A DNA stretch of 22,709 bases from Hymenoscyphus infarciens (taxonomy: Eukaryota > Ascomycota > Leotiomycetes > Helotiales > Helotiaceae). The DNA lies in assembly GCA_001414345.1 (NCBI GenBank), contig LLCB01000561.1:1-22709 (forward strand), in the 5' to 3' direction. The notes under the pieces were generated by a model. The model was given only the letters and a program-made list of their open reading frames with translations. It searched no databases and had not been told where the DNA came from. A program made the translations under genes and the position numbers. Of the stretch, positions 10,803-22,244 are shown in pieces; within the stretch, counting starts at the first letter, position 1; the number at the start of each line of letters is the position of its first letter.

Positions 10803-11714
10803 ATAAAGATTGACTTTATAGAAAATAAGTAATAGTATATAGAAAGGTAAGTAAGAGGGCTTATAAGTAAGTACTTTATTATCTCCTTTCTAGTAAATAG
10901 TAATTATTACTAACTTAGATAAGATAAAAATACTAAAAATAATACTATAATAATACTTAGTAGAAAGGATAGAGAATATAGTAGAGATTTTAAGTATTTA
11001 TATTTATAGTTATAATAAGATACTATATTTATAATAAGCTATACTAGTACTAGCTTTTTAACGTTAGAGCTTTCTATTCTCTTCTTATTAGCTATATAAT
11101 TTCTATTCTTTATTTATAAATATAAGAAAGACTTTTACTATAGCTATATATTTACTTATATTCAAGTTCTTAAGTACTTTAAGATAGTAGTTATTAGTAC
11201 CTTATATAAAACGTTTAAGTATATACTTTATAGAAATATTATATTATAGACTTATTACTTTAAGCTCTTATAACTCTTTAACATTTTTAAACAAATCCTA
11301 TCTAGTTTTAAAGCGTTATAGTACTACTTTAGAACTATTAAGCTATTATTAATTAGCTATTTAGACAATGCTCTACTATTTAAGATACTTTTCTATAATA
11401 TTAACCTCTTTTATATAAATCTTTTAAGTATCTAGAACTATTACTTACCTACTTTTAATTATTATAGTTAACTTATTCTATCTAGTACTATTATTAAGTT
11501 CTTTTCTTATACTTTTTATAGTATCTAGTATTATCTCTAAAGTATCTAATTCTTAGAAAATATTATAAATATAAGCCTATATTATATATATTTTCTTATT
11601 ATACTAAATAACGTTTCCTCTATCTTTAATAGAAAAAATCTTATTTTATATTAGCTAAATATTATTATTTAGCCTAGTTATAAGACCTTAAAGAGTAGGA
11701 GAAGCGTCTACTAT
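10803..11714 (-). pseudogene. Decayed unidentified coding frame, minus strand
   Basis: Read on the minus strand from 11714 down to 10803, one frame has about 9% stops against about 15% in the unaligned frames, and gives a charged, protein-like product. Segments include ELDTLEIILDTIKSIRKELN and, further on, YNISIKYILKRFI. The codon-aligned plus frame has even fewer stops (about 5%), but its product is a run of Phe, Tyr, Leu and Ile with hardly any acidic residues, which looks like an antisense reading. A cluster of unmutated CA/TG pairs at 11164-11369 marks this as one of the less mutated spots. I recognise no domain. It may belong with the minus-strand frame at 12122-12991, in a different reading frame. 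Confidence 0.35.
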
Positions 11715-12121
11715 TTTAAGTATAAACGTTAGATAGTACTAAGATAGAAGTACTTAATATATATAAGAAGCTAATATTAAGAAGCTTAAGAGTACTTATA
11801 AAGCTAAGAATATAAGAAGAAAGTAAGATAGCTTAGAAAGGTATAATACGTTTAGCTAATATTTATTTTATTTATTTCCTTAATTTAGAGAGATTACGTT
11901 TTATAAAAGAAGCTTATACTAAGTTAGTTATTAACCTTATAAAGAAAGAATTACTCTTATAAGTATACCTATACTAAGCTTTACTTTTAATATTAATAGA
12001 AAGGTAGAGATACTATTATAATATAGTAGTAGTAATAGAAGACTAAAGAATAAATCAAAATCTAAGTATTCTAGCTAATAATACTTAAATTAGAAGTCTA
12101 GATTATAGCTATTCCTCTATA

Positions 12122-12991
12122 GAATATATATATAGTTAAGAAGTTAAGATATATTATTAGAAGCTTAAAAAGAGAAAGATATAACTTTAGTTACTTTAGT
12201 ATACTAGATACTTATAACGACTTTAGTAATCTTAACTTTATTATATTAGGTGTTTATAATAACTATAATAATACGTTTTAGTATATATTCTATAAGTTCC
12301 TACTCTAGAGAGTTAATATAACTTACTATAATAAGGTTATTTATAGCTTAGAATTTAAAGTCTTAATTAATTAGTATAAAGAGTTAATTAATTAAGTAGT
12401 AGTTATAGGAGTTATAATTATAGAAGGCTTAGCTATAAGAGAGAGAGTTTAAATTATAGACGTTAAGATTATTAAAATAAGAGGTAGGTATAGAGAATAC
12501 TTATAATATTTTAAGAGAGGAGTAATTAAGTAAGTTATATTTATTAGAGTATAATATAGTAGTATAGTAAGAGGAGGTTAAGTATTAAGAGTAAAGTAGA
12601 AACTATATTAATCTTTGTTTTTAAGATATACTCTTACTAATACTAGTATTATCTAACCCTCTATTATTAAGCTTTTAATAATTATTATCTCTAGTTACTT
12701 ATATTTACTTTTTACTCTTCTTAATTTATATAGTCTTCTTAAGGCTTAGTAAGCTATCTTTCTTATAATCTCTACTATAATACTACTAAGTAAGCGTAGG
12801 TCTCTATATAAATTTATTAGTAAGGCTTCTAGTAAGTTAGTAAAGAGTGTTCTAACCTTCTTATACTTATTTCTTCTTATAGTATTAGTATAGTATTAAG
12901 AGTAGTCTATTAAGTTATCTATATATTAGGTCCTATTAATACTCTAAAAAGCCTAGTACTAAGATAGTAATCGAACTTTTACTCTATCTAT
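12122..12991 (-). pseudogene. Decayed coding frame with Pro/Thr/Gln-rich tail, minus strand
   Basis: Reading the minus strand downward from 12991, the first 100 or so codons look like a folded, helical and basic segment, for example KVRTLFTNLLEALLINLYRD followed by RRLYKLRRVKSKYK. After that, down to about 12122, the residues are mostly Leu, Ile, Thr, Ser, Pro and stops. RIP converts CCA to CTA, ACA to ATA, and CAA/CAG to stop, so this part would originally have been rich in Pro, Thr and Gln. Stops are about 7% over 250 codons and include a 42-codon run free of them near 12450-12580. The family is unknown. A Gag-like or regulatory protein of a transposon, or a duplicated host gene, would fit equally. 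Confidence 0.4.
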
Positions 12992-14516
12992 TATAAGAGG
13001 TACTAAGATAATTAATATAAAAGTAAGAATAAAGAAAACTATACTCTAGCTAAATTTAAATGTTCTATAATATAGAGAGCTTATATATATAGTAGTAATA
13101 ACGTTATATATATACTCTTTCTAGCTTTAGTTATCTCTAGCTTTAATATACTTTATTTATCTAGTATAGGTCTAAGATTATAATAAGATATAAAGGCTTA
13201 TTTAAGCTTAGTTTCTTAATTTCTTAATAGTTCTTATATTATAATAATTCTAGTATTTATTAAGTTAGAATAATAGAGATAGAGAAAAGGTAGTAAGAAA
13301 CCTAATCTATCTAGGCTACTAAGAAAGTATAAGTTATATTATAATTTACTATAAATCTATAGAAATATATATCTATTCTTTATAGCTATCTTCTTAATAT
13401 TCTAATATTCTAGAGTATCTCTAAATAACTAAGGTTATCTTAGAAATAATAATTATTATAAGATAGTCTTAAGTATTATTTTATAAAGATAGTAAGATAA
13501 AGTATTCTAATACTACTCTTTTTAAGAAAGATTAATACTATTATTATATTCTTCTTATTCTAGTAAAACTATTAATCTATTATAGTAATCCTTTTTATAT
13601 TAAAGCTTCTTTTATTAGAAAAATACCTTTATCTTTTCCTTATAAAACCTTTTATTCTTTCTAATCTTATTTTATACTCTAATTTAAATCTAATTAGAGT
13701 TTATATTATATAAGAGTAGTAGTTATATAATAAAGTAATCCTACTCTTAGGTTAGTATTATACTAGTAGTAGTAAGCTTTTCTTAAATAATAATTTCTTA
13801 GATATAGTTATTTATCTTATTATCTTAAGTATTTAGTATTATAATAGGAATAGAAGAGTAAGTAATATATTAGGCTAAAGTATATATAACTCTACTCTTC
13901 TATAGTACTTATAAATTATAGTTAATTAATTTCCTTAACTTTAGATAGAGTATATTTATTTATAAATAATCTAATTATCTTTTAGGTTTTAATAGTATAT
14001 AAAGGGACTAGTAGAGAGTAATAAGAAACGGAAACCTATAAAGGATTTAGAGACTTATTAGTATATAAAGAAATAGTTATAATATTACTAGAAATGTTAT
14101 TTAAGAAGGTTTTATTAGTTTTTATAATAATATTTAGAAAGTTAGTAATATAGTAATCAACTATATTTAAAAGAGAGTATAATAAGAGATTAAGTAAGAC
14201 TATTATTATATAAGTTATAACTAGAGTAAGAGGACTAATAGTAGGCTTTATTATAAATAATATAAGTTCTAATATTAGAACTTATTATAGTATAAAATAT
14301 ACTTTATTATTATTATAATTCTAGTATAAGAACTTTTTCTCTTTTTTACTATATTATTTAAATTTTTATTTTTATATTTTTATTTAAAAATATTCTTCTT
14401 TTATCTTTTATCTTTTTTATTATAACTCTCTTTCTTTTAAGTCTATTATATATTTATTATTAAAACCTTTATTATTATAAGAGTAAGCTTTATTATAAAA
14501 GTAAGTCTTATTAAAA
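12992..14516. other. Degenerate AT-rich stretch
   Basis: No tandem array of note. One plus frame (codons at multiples of three) stays fairly open to about 13670, but with many Ile/Leu/Tyr codons and no recognisable motif, so no gene is called. Confidence 0.45.
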
Positions 14517-14603
14517 TTCTATTTTATAAGAAAAATCCTATTTTATAAGAAAAATCCTATTTTATAAGAAAAATCCTATTTTATAAGAAAAATCCTATTA
14601 TAA
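14517..14603. repeat. 19-bp tandem array (TATTTTATAAGAAAAATCC)
   Basis: TATAAG recurs at 14525, 14544, 14563 and 14582, giving four nearly identical units of 19 bp. The period is not a multiple of three, so this is not a peptide repeat. Confidence 0.95.
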
Positions 14604-15458
14604 GTCTCTTATTATAAGTCTTTTAAAATAAGAACTTTTTAATAATATTATCTTTTTATAAAATCCTTTTAATATTAAATAAATATACTATATATATAGT
14701 ATTTTAAGAATACTCTTTAAATAGTATATCTTTAGAGTTTTTTTTTTAGTTCTTTTTCTCTTTATCTAGTATTTTATAGTAATTAAGAATTCTTAAAAAT
14801 CTATACTAATAGTACTCTTAATATAATAGATTAGTAATCACTTATAATTATATATATAGAGAGATTAATAAGAGTAGAAGTAATATTTATTTTAATTTTA
14901 TATTTAGTTAAGATTAATAAGATTATTATTATTAAATAGGTTCTTATCTCTATTATTAATAATAGAGAGTTGTCTAAGAAGTCTTAGATAATTATAAAGA
15001 GTATTTAATATAAAATTAAAAAATATAAAGATAATTATTTAAATCTATTCCTTTCTTATTTAGCTTATTTCTATTTATTTATATATATAACTTTTTATTC
15101 TATATTTAAATAGTAAAGTTAGAAGTCTTAGAAGACGTTTCTTAGTATTATATAAAAGTAGTTTATAACTACTTTTAGATTAGTAAATAGCTAGAAAGAT
15201 AAGATATAAGTACTATTACTATATTATAAAGTTTCCTTACTCTCTTCTTAGATACCTTCTCTACTAACTTCTTACTACTACTTCTTTTTAATTAATTTAG
15301 CTCTATATAAATATTATCTTAAATACTAATTTATTTTAGTTAATTATCTTAAAAAATTCTCTTAATAAATTATAGTAGTTAATTATCTTATATAAAGGTA
15401 AGTATAATAAAAGAAAAAACCTTACCTTTAATTATACTTATTATTAAATCAAAGACTT
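14604..15458. other. Degenerate AT-rich stretch, nothing identified
   Basis: It holds poly-T runs (for example at about 14740) and single surviving CA/TG pairs near 14839, 14971 and 15449. I see no open frame or structured repeat. Confidence 0.5.
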
Positions 15459-15555
15459 TTCTTTAAAGTATAAGGTATTTATAAGGCTTTCTTTAAAGTA
15501 TAAGGCTTTCTTTAAAGTATAAGGCTTTCTTTAAAGTATAGAGCTTTCTTTAAAA
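15459..15555. repeat. 19-bp tandem array (CTTTCTTTAAAGTATAAGG)
   Basis: CTTTCTTTAAAG recurs every 19 bp (GGCTTT at 15485, 15504 and 15523, with a mutated GAGCTTT near 15541), preceded by a diverged copy and followed by an A-run. Each unit contains the palindrome CTTTAAAG. The period matches the array at 14517 but the sequence is unrelated. Confidence 0.95.
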
Positions 15556-16572
15556 AAAAAAAGAGTAGCTATATTTAGTACTACTTATTATATATAGCTA
15601 GTATTTATATACTAATAACTATATAATTAGGATAAATTTAGTATAATAGTTATAGTCTTATAGTATAATTAATAGAAGATTTTTAAGAGAATTATACTAA
15701 TTTCTAGCTAATTATCTTATATTATTTATTCTAAGTTAAGTATAAGAAAAGTAAAGAACTTAACTAGGCTTAAACTAAATATTACCTACTCTTCTTTTAT
15801 ATAATTTATTATTAAAAATAAACTAGGGGATTTTATAAATATAAAAGAAAGTAAAAGTATTATTAATAGTAATATATTAAAGACCTAATATCTAACCTCT
15901 ACCTAGCTATAAATAGTAATATAATCCTCTAGTCTATTATATAGAAAAGAAGAGAGGTCTTTTATATAGAAAAGAAGAGATACTAATAATATATAAAGTA
16001 TTTATAAATAAGTAAAAGAGAGAAAAGAATAATAAATAATTTAAAAAGAAAGTTAACTAAGAAAGAACTTTTATATAATAACTTAGACTTAATCTTTATC
16101 TCTAAGTTTAGTAACTATATAGTATAATATTTAAAATATTAATATTATATAGTTCTTTATAAAGAAGAATACTTAATTATTACTTCTTCTTTAGATAAGT
16201 AAAGCTTTAAGTATTTTTATATTTTAATATAACGTCTTCTAGGAATATAAGTTTTCTTATAATAACGTAGTAGAATTACTTAATATATAAGAAGGTATAA
16301 AGAACTATTAACTATAGAAGTCTATTTATAGATTCCTTAAAATATAAAGAATTACTAGCTATATGTTTTTCTATTACTATTATATTATACTTTAGCTTTT
16401 AATATCTATAGTTAAAGACTATATTAACCTAGAGTCTTATAACACCTACTAAGTTAACCTATTCTTTAAGAAAGTTTAAAGCTCTATTTATAAAACTTTA
16501 TTAAAATAAGATTAGCTATAATTAGATATTAGAATAGAATAGATCTATTATAAAGGTATTTAAATCCTTATT
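15556..16572. other. Degenerate AT-rich stretch
   Basis: A 17-base motif, ATATAGAAAAGAAGAGA, appears twice near 15938 and 15964. Otherwise there are only stop-filled frames. Confidence 0.5.
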
Positions 16573-16712
16573 ATAATTACTAGTTAAGTTATTACTAGTA
16601 AGGTTATTATTAGTAAGATTATTATTAGTAAGATTATTACTACTAAAGTTATTATTACTAAAGTTATTCTTACTAAAGTTATTACTAATAAAGTATTTAC
16701 TAGTAGAGTTAT
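16573..16712 (+). repeat. 15-bp tandem array (GTTATTACTAGTAAG)
   Basis: Nine 15-bp units of GTTATTACTAGTAAG type begin at about 16573. In the plus frame from 16588 they read as a Val/Ile-Ile-Thr/Ser-Ser/Thr-Lys pentapeptide repeat inside a 53-codon open run. Confidence 0.9.
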
Positions 16713-17010
16713 ACCTAGTATAGAAATCGTTAGTACTAATAGTAGTTAGTAAATCTAACTAATATATAAATATAAGTAACTATAGTAATTACTATTATTA
16801 AGTAAAGGTATTATAAGTAGAGTAAGAAGGGCTATTATAGGTAATCTAAGAGGAGTTATTATAAAAGCTTTAAAGAGTAATTTAAGGAGTTAAAAGAGTA
16901 CTTATAATATTAGAAGTAGTATTTACTATATTATTATATATAGAGTAAGCTTTATAACTTTTAGGTATAATAGTTATATACTAAGTATTATAGTAATTTA
17001 TTATAGAATT
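16588..17010 (+). pseudogene. Decayed coding frame carrying pentapeptide repeats
   Basis: Three stop-free runs lie in one frame: 16588-16746 (53 codons), 16789-16890 (34) and 16894-17010 (39). The first is the V-I-T-S-K type pentapeptide array followed by PSIEIVSTNSS. The later ones are basic and Ile/Ser-rich (for example SKGIISRVRRAIIGNLRG). Between them is a cluster of stops near 16747-16788. The frame can be followed weakly to about 17245. No family is recognised. It could be the upstream end of the larger relic at 17671, which starts in the same frame, but the 400 bases between are full of stops. Confidence 0.35.
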
Positions 17011-17670
17011 TAAGAAAGGAGTAGTAGTAGTAAGTAGCTATAGAAAAGAACTAGTTAGAATAAGTTAAAATATAAACTAATAACTTACTTACCTACTTAT
17101 TAAGAAAGCGTTTTTACTATATAAGAGATAAATAAATCTAAGAGTTATAAAAGATAATAGACTATACTAGATTAGAATATTAAAGATTATATAAATATTA
17201 TTATTAATATACTAGTAAAAGGTATAGGAGTTTTACTTTATTAAAATATTAAAGAAAATAATTAGTAAATATAAAGATAATAGATATTCTAAAGTATACT
17301 ATAACACCTATACCTAGTAATTAGAAGGTTTAAAATAATAAAACTAAAGATAAGATATAAAGAAGATAATTAATAGGTATACTTATAGTAAGTATAGTAA
17401 ATTATTAATAAAGAGATAGAAGAGAGAGGTAGTTAAAGGAAGTTAACTTCTACTAACCTACTAGCTATCTTAGCTCTATATTAGATTATATAACTACTAG
17501 CTTAGCTATACTATATATCTTATCTATGCTTTTAGCTTCTTATAATTATATAATTATATAATAATACTTATTCTTAGACTTTATTTATTATATAGTATAT
17601 AGAACTCTATTAGTATTTTTATATATAATATTTTTATATTAAAGAGATACTAATATATAGTTTTTTTTAA

Positions 17671-20047
17671 TATACTCTACTTAACTTACTTTTAAACCTT
17701 TACTTTTTACCTTTACTTAACTATACTTAATATAATATTATAATAACTTCCTTCTTATCTAAACCTACTTTTCTAGCTAAGACTCTATACTATAAAGTAC
17801 TAACTCTAATAGATAATACTATTTTTAAGTATTATTTAATATATCTTAAGATTATATTTTAATTAGATAGTAAAAACCTTTCTAGTATTAGTACTAGTAA
17901 TAGCCTATTTTATAAATTAATAAAGAGAATTAATAATATTAACTATATCTTTTTTAGAATCCTAATTAAAGATCTTTATATAATATTAAAGTAATTAGCT
18001 AAAATAAAGAAAAATAGTAAGCTAGAGTATACTTCTCTAAATAAATTATACTAGATTAGAGTTCTATTCTTATAGTTAAGTAAAAAGTAATAAGTTAAAC
18101 TTATTACTATAGACTTATACTTATTTAAAGATAAAGATAAGTATATAGTAGCTAGACTTAATATTCTAGGTCTTCTTAAAGAGAAGACGGTCTATTATTT
18201 AGAAGAGGCTATAAAGGTTATAAGAGTATTAATATATCTTATATTTTATTTAACTCTTAAAGAGTTTAGAGTATATAGAAATAAGAAGGTAGAAAAAAAC
18301 CTAGACTACTAGTATATTATCTAAATAGATAATCTTCTAGAAACTCTAGGTCTTAAACTAGATAATAGTATACTTTATAATAAAACTATTTAGTATTTTT
18401 TAAAAGATAAAGCTAAAAGAATTATAATTTAGAAGAAAAAGTAATTAATTAAAGTTAGATTACTTTTAGAAGTTTTAAATATAGAAGATAATAATAATAA
18501 TAGAGTCTTCTTTTTTTTATTTTAAAAAAAGATATATAAATAAAATAAGAAAACTAATAAGTAGCTAGAAGACTAGAGTCTAGTTATTATTAAGGTAAAA
18601 ACATCTTCTAAATTAATAACTTTTATATTAATTAAGTTATAGATTATAAAGTTTAAGGCTTAATTTATAAAGAATTAGTTAGATAAGTTAGTTAGTTTAC
18701 TTTATTAACTTACTTTAGATAAGCTCTCTTTAAATATTATTATTATATTTACTAAATTTAGTAGTTAAAGTAAAATAAGTTAATAATAAAGCTATAGTAG
18801 GAGAAAAGGGTAAAAAGTAATATTATTAAGCCTAGGCTAGGAAAGTTAAGTTAACTTCTTCTAAGAAAGCTAAACTAGTATCTACTAAGAAACCTAAGAC
18901 TAAGAACTTTAAGGCTAAGAAACCTAAGCCTAAATCCCTCTAGAAAGTATTAATATCTATATCTATTAAGAGAATAAAGACTAAAGAACCTAAGCTAGTA
19001 TTATCTATTAAGGCTAAGGCTATAGAACTAAAGCTAGTATTAAATAGAGTATTTAAGATTAATAAATATATATTAGAGCTATCTAGACTAGTACTTATAT
19101 TAACCTAAACTATATCTTAATTAAACCTAATAGAAACGATAAAATTTATAAACTTATTAGATATTTAGAATTCTATACTAGATATATCTATACTAGCTCT
19201 TAAGACTACTTCTATAGTTAAGACTAAGATTTTAATAACTATTATAATATCTATAACTAAACTAAGTATTAAAGATCTTAAAGTTCTTAGTTATATAACT
19301 AAAGCCTTATACTTATCTCTATTCTCTCCCTTTTTAGTCTCTTATAATTCTACTATAAAAGCTATTTATCTTATTATTATAGTAAACTTTATAGTTTAAT
19401 AAACCTTAAAGTCTAAATCTTAAGAAGTTATTAATTCTAGTTTTAAAACTAATACTACTAATAAATTTATAACTAAGAAGAGATTAGTAAATAATAAGAA
19501 GTATATTAAAAATAATAAATATATAGCTTTTAAAATTAGAGTTTATAAATACTATATCCTTCTATTTAATATTAATAAAGAGGAAATTAATTTTAACTCT
19601 TTTATATAAAAGAATATAGTTACTAATAATATAACTAATATATCTAATTTAAAATCTTTTTATAAGATACTAGATAATAGCTTTAGAGTAAGTAATAGAA
19701 ATAATCTCTTTATTTTTAATAATAAGAATACTATTACTAGATAATTTAATTAACTAAATATAAAGAATTCCTTATAATCTAGTCTTTAAATTAACCTAGT
19801 ACTTACTAACTTTGGTTAATAAATAGCGGCTTTAATAAACGTACCCTTTATACCTCTACTCTTAAGTCTACTAGTAGCTAGAGTTCTAGGTCTTAATAAA
19901 AAGTATTTAACCTTTTAAATATTACCTTTTTATATAGATATTATAGCTAAAGTTTATTACCTTTCTTTTAAGAAACCTTAACCCTTCTTAGCTATTAAAA
20001 GAGTTACTAAAAAAAGAGCTACTAAAATCCTATAAAACGTTAATAGA
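17671..20047 (+). pseudogene. Large decayed gene, originally Pro/Thr/Ser/Lys-rich
   Basis: This is the best relic coding region in the window. Frame 1 is open in runs at 17731-17859, 17863-17991 and 18094-18309 (72 codons). At about 18740-18790 the reading moves to frame 2, with runs at 18944-19105 (54), 19169-19396 (76), 19424-19606 (61) and 19610-19741 (44). In frame 2 from 18842 to 20047 I count about 17 stops in 400 codons (4%), against about 15% in both other plus frames. Residues are Lys, Thr, Ser, Leu, Ile and Pro, including a KKPKTKNFKAKKPKPKS segment near 18885. Reversing RIP in thought (ATA from ACA, CTA from CCA, TTA from TCA) makes it a long, disordered Pro/Thr/Ser/Lys-rich protein of nearly 800 residues. 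The ending near 19835-19960 (AALINVPFIPLLLSLLVARV) looks more ordered. It has no ATG and no recognised domain. The frame change may be an indel or a lost intron. Confidence 0.5.
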
Positions 20048-21384
20048 CTATTAAGTAAATAACTTAGATAGATTAGTACTTAAAAAGTAAGAGAGATAAA
20101 TAGTCTATTTTATAATTTCTAGGATTTCTTATAATTATAGATTTTATAATTATAATATATTAAAAGAAAGTTAAGTTTAATAGTTTATTATAAAAAGGAC
20201 TATAATTAATTATAGTAGAGGAAAGAGTTTAAGTATTTAAATTATAAATTTAAGTATTAAAACTAGTTTTACTATTTAATATATAGATAAATTAATAAAA
20301 TACTTTTAAAAAGATATATTAGTATAATATAAATATATTTACTAAGTTAAAAGAGGAGGTATAAAGATAATAATTTTTATTACTATTATCTTTTATATAT
20401 ACTAGGTACTAGTATTAAGAAAGTTAATAGTACTAATATAAGAAAAACAAATTTAGTTAGCTTAGAGAGTAGAGTATAATTATTAGCCTTAGTACTTTAG
20501 CTTTTAAATATTAAGTTATAGTATTAAGGAAATTAAGTAATAAAGTACTAATTTTTAGTAGGGTTTTAGTAACTAGCTTATAAGTTCTAACTACCCCTAG
20601 TAAGGCGTCTATATAACTAACTATAAGCCCTTTATATATATGTTTATAATTACTCTTACCTTTTTACTTAACTAAGTAGCTCTTTAAATAACCTCTCTCT
20701 TATACTAGTATAATTAAAGAAGGAAGAGATAGAGAAGATAATACTCTAGAAGTAATTAAAGATAGTAAAATTAATAAAGATATTAAGAGATAAGAAAGAT
20801 CTTATATAATTAATAAAAGATATTAGATAATTTTAACTTTAATATTTATATAAACTACTTTTCTATAATTAATAACTATACTATTTTTAACTTTCTAGGT
20901 TTTATATTAGAATTAGATATTTCTTAATAGATTTTTACTCTAAATAATAGTTCTTACTAAAAGAGCGTTCTTAGTATCTTAATATTATAAATTAATAAAG
21001 TATAATAACTAAAGTACTTTACTCTAAGATAGTAATAATAATATTATTAATAGTTTTACTAAGATAGGCTTTAGTAGGCTTTAGTAAGCCTTAGTAGTCT
21101 TTTAAGACATTTCCTCTATTATAAATTACTTCTTCTTACTCTTAAACATAATCTTAATAATTATTATAAAGACTATATATATAAATACTACTTATAATAA
21201 TAACTCTAGTATACTATCTACTTCTATAGCTTTCTACTTTATCTCTCTACTTTCTAACTTTCTAACTAAAAGAATAATATAAGAAAAGAGAGTAGTACTA
21301 AGAGATTGTTTTAGCTTAGCTAGAACTATAAGTAGAGTAATATATAGTTTAAATATAATAGTTAAATAAAGTACTTCTTTAATA
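20048..21384. other. Degenerate AT-rich stretch
   Basis: The frame of the preceding relic continues weakly (KRRYKDNNF near 20360; IRKTNLVSLESRV near 20440) and may be its tail. A 10-bp repeat of TAGGCTTTAG type lies at about 21065-21095. There are few surviving CA/TG pairs and nothing else is identified. Confidence 0.45.
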
Positions 21385-21611
21385 AATAATAATAGCCTTA
21401 TATAAGAGAAGAGTAATAAACTTTTATTATATAGTCTAAATATAAATAATAAAATAAAGAATTTTTTTAGTTAAAAGAAAATAATAATAACCTTATATAA
21501 GTAAAGAGTAATAAAATTTCATTATATAGTATAAATATAAATAGTAAAATAAAGATTTTTTTTATTTAAAAGTAAATAATAATAACTTTATATAAATAAA
21601 GAGTAATAAAA
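21385..21611. repeat. 95-bp tandem repeat, about 2.4 copies
   Basis: The landmark CCTTATATAAG lies at 21396 and 21491, and as CTTTATATAAA at 21586, exactly 95 bp apart each time. The copies share the run AAAGAGTAATAAA and a block around ATATAAAT. Many of the differences between copies are C/T or G/A changes. Each copy holds an A/T-only stretch ending in a T-run. Confidence 0.9.
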
Positions 21612-21684
21612 GGTATTAAAGTTTAAGATTATTAACTAAACTTAAATTAAAGCTAAGAGTAATAGAGTTAATATAATAGATAAA

Positions 21685-21720
21685 CTAGATAAGCTTAATA
21701 AGTTAGATAAGCTTAATAAG
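21685..21720. repeat. 18-bp direct repeat
   Basis: Two copies of (C/T)TAGATAAGCTTAATAAG lie at 21685-21702 and 21703-21720, differing at one C/T base. Confidence 0.85.
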
Positions 21721-22244
21721 AGGTTACTAATCTTTCTTAAAAAGCTAAGATTTAAGTTAGATTAAGGTATTTAAAAGAGTTAAGAGCTTTATAGAGTATA
21801 TTAGTTATTTATAAGAGGTTTACTTTAAAAAGTTTACTTTAATTATATAGATACTTATATACTAAATCCTCCTCTTAATCTAACTCTTAGTCTAACTCTT
21901 AGTAATAGATAGAATTTATAATATACTTAGAATTATTACTAGAGTTAAAGAGTTAGAGTAATAATTAAGAAAATATATTACTTTTTTTAAATCTAATTTT
22001 AAAAGATTAATATTAACCTAGTTATTTCTTATAATAGGTTTTAAGTTAATTTTAAATTTAAAAAGGATATAGGTTAAAAAGGATTTTAAATTAGTATTAT
22101 AGGAATTAGTAAGTTTATATTTAAAAGATATAGTAATAAGAGAGTAATTAATAGATAAGATAGTAGATAGTCTTCTAGCTATTTTCTAGCTATTAGAGGT
22201 TACTAGTATAAAGATAGATTAAATAAGGGCTTAGTAAAATATAT
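21721..22244. other. AT-rich spacer before the right satellite
   Basis: A 12-bp direct repeat TCTAACTCTTAG occurs twice at 21879-21902. No open frame is evident. Confidence 0.5.

Larger units (their letters stand above)
341..22244. other. RIP-saturated AT-rich block, no intact genes
   Basis: The whole interval shows one mutational signature. CA and TG together occur only about 70 times in the entire window by hand count, and CG about 55-60 times, while TA, AT, CT and AG are abundant. The loss is equal on both strands. This is known of RIP in filamentous ascomycetes, where CpA becomes TpA in duplicated DNA. One result is that only about a dozen ATG triplets remain and TAA/TAG stops fill most frames, so no translatable gene is present. 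I see no tRNA, rRNA, telomere repeat or CRISPR array. The decayed frames and short arrays listed separately are what can still be made out. Confidence 0.9.

Noticed and set aside
11043..12600. Plus-strand frame (codons at multiples of three) with only about 5-6% stops
   Set aside because: It is codon-aligned with the minus-strand relic at 10803-11714, and its product there is almost all Phe, Tyr, Leu, Ile and Ser with few acidic residues. This is typical of an antisense reading, so the minus strand was preferred.
18310..18340. Reverse-transcriptase-like YxDD box (IDN near 18325)
   Set aside because: The residues read I-D-N-L-L with no Tyr-x-Asp-Asp spacing and no supporting flanking motifs, so it was not taken as evidence of a retrotransposon.
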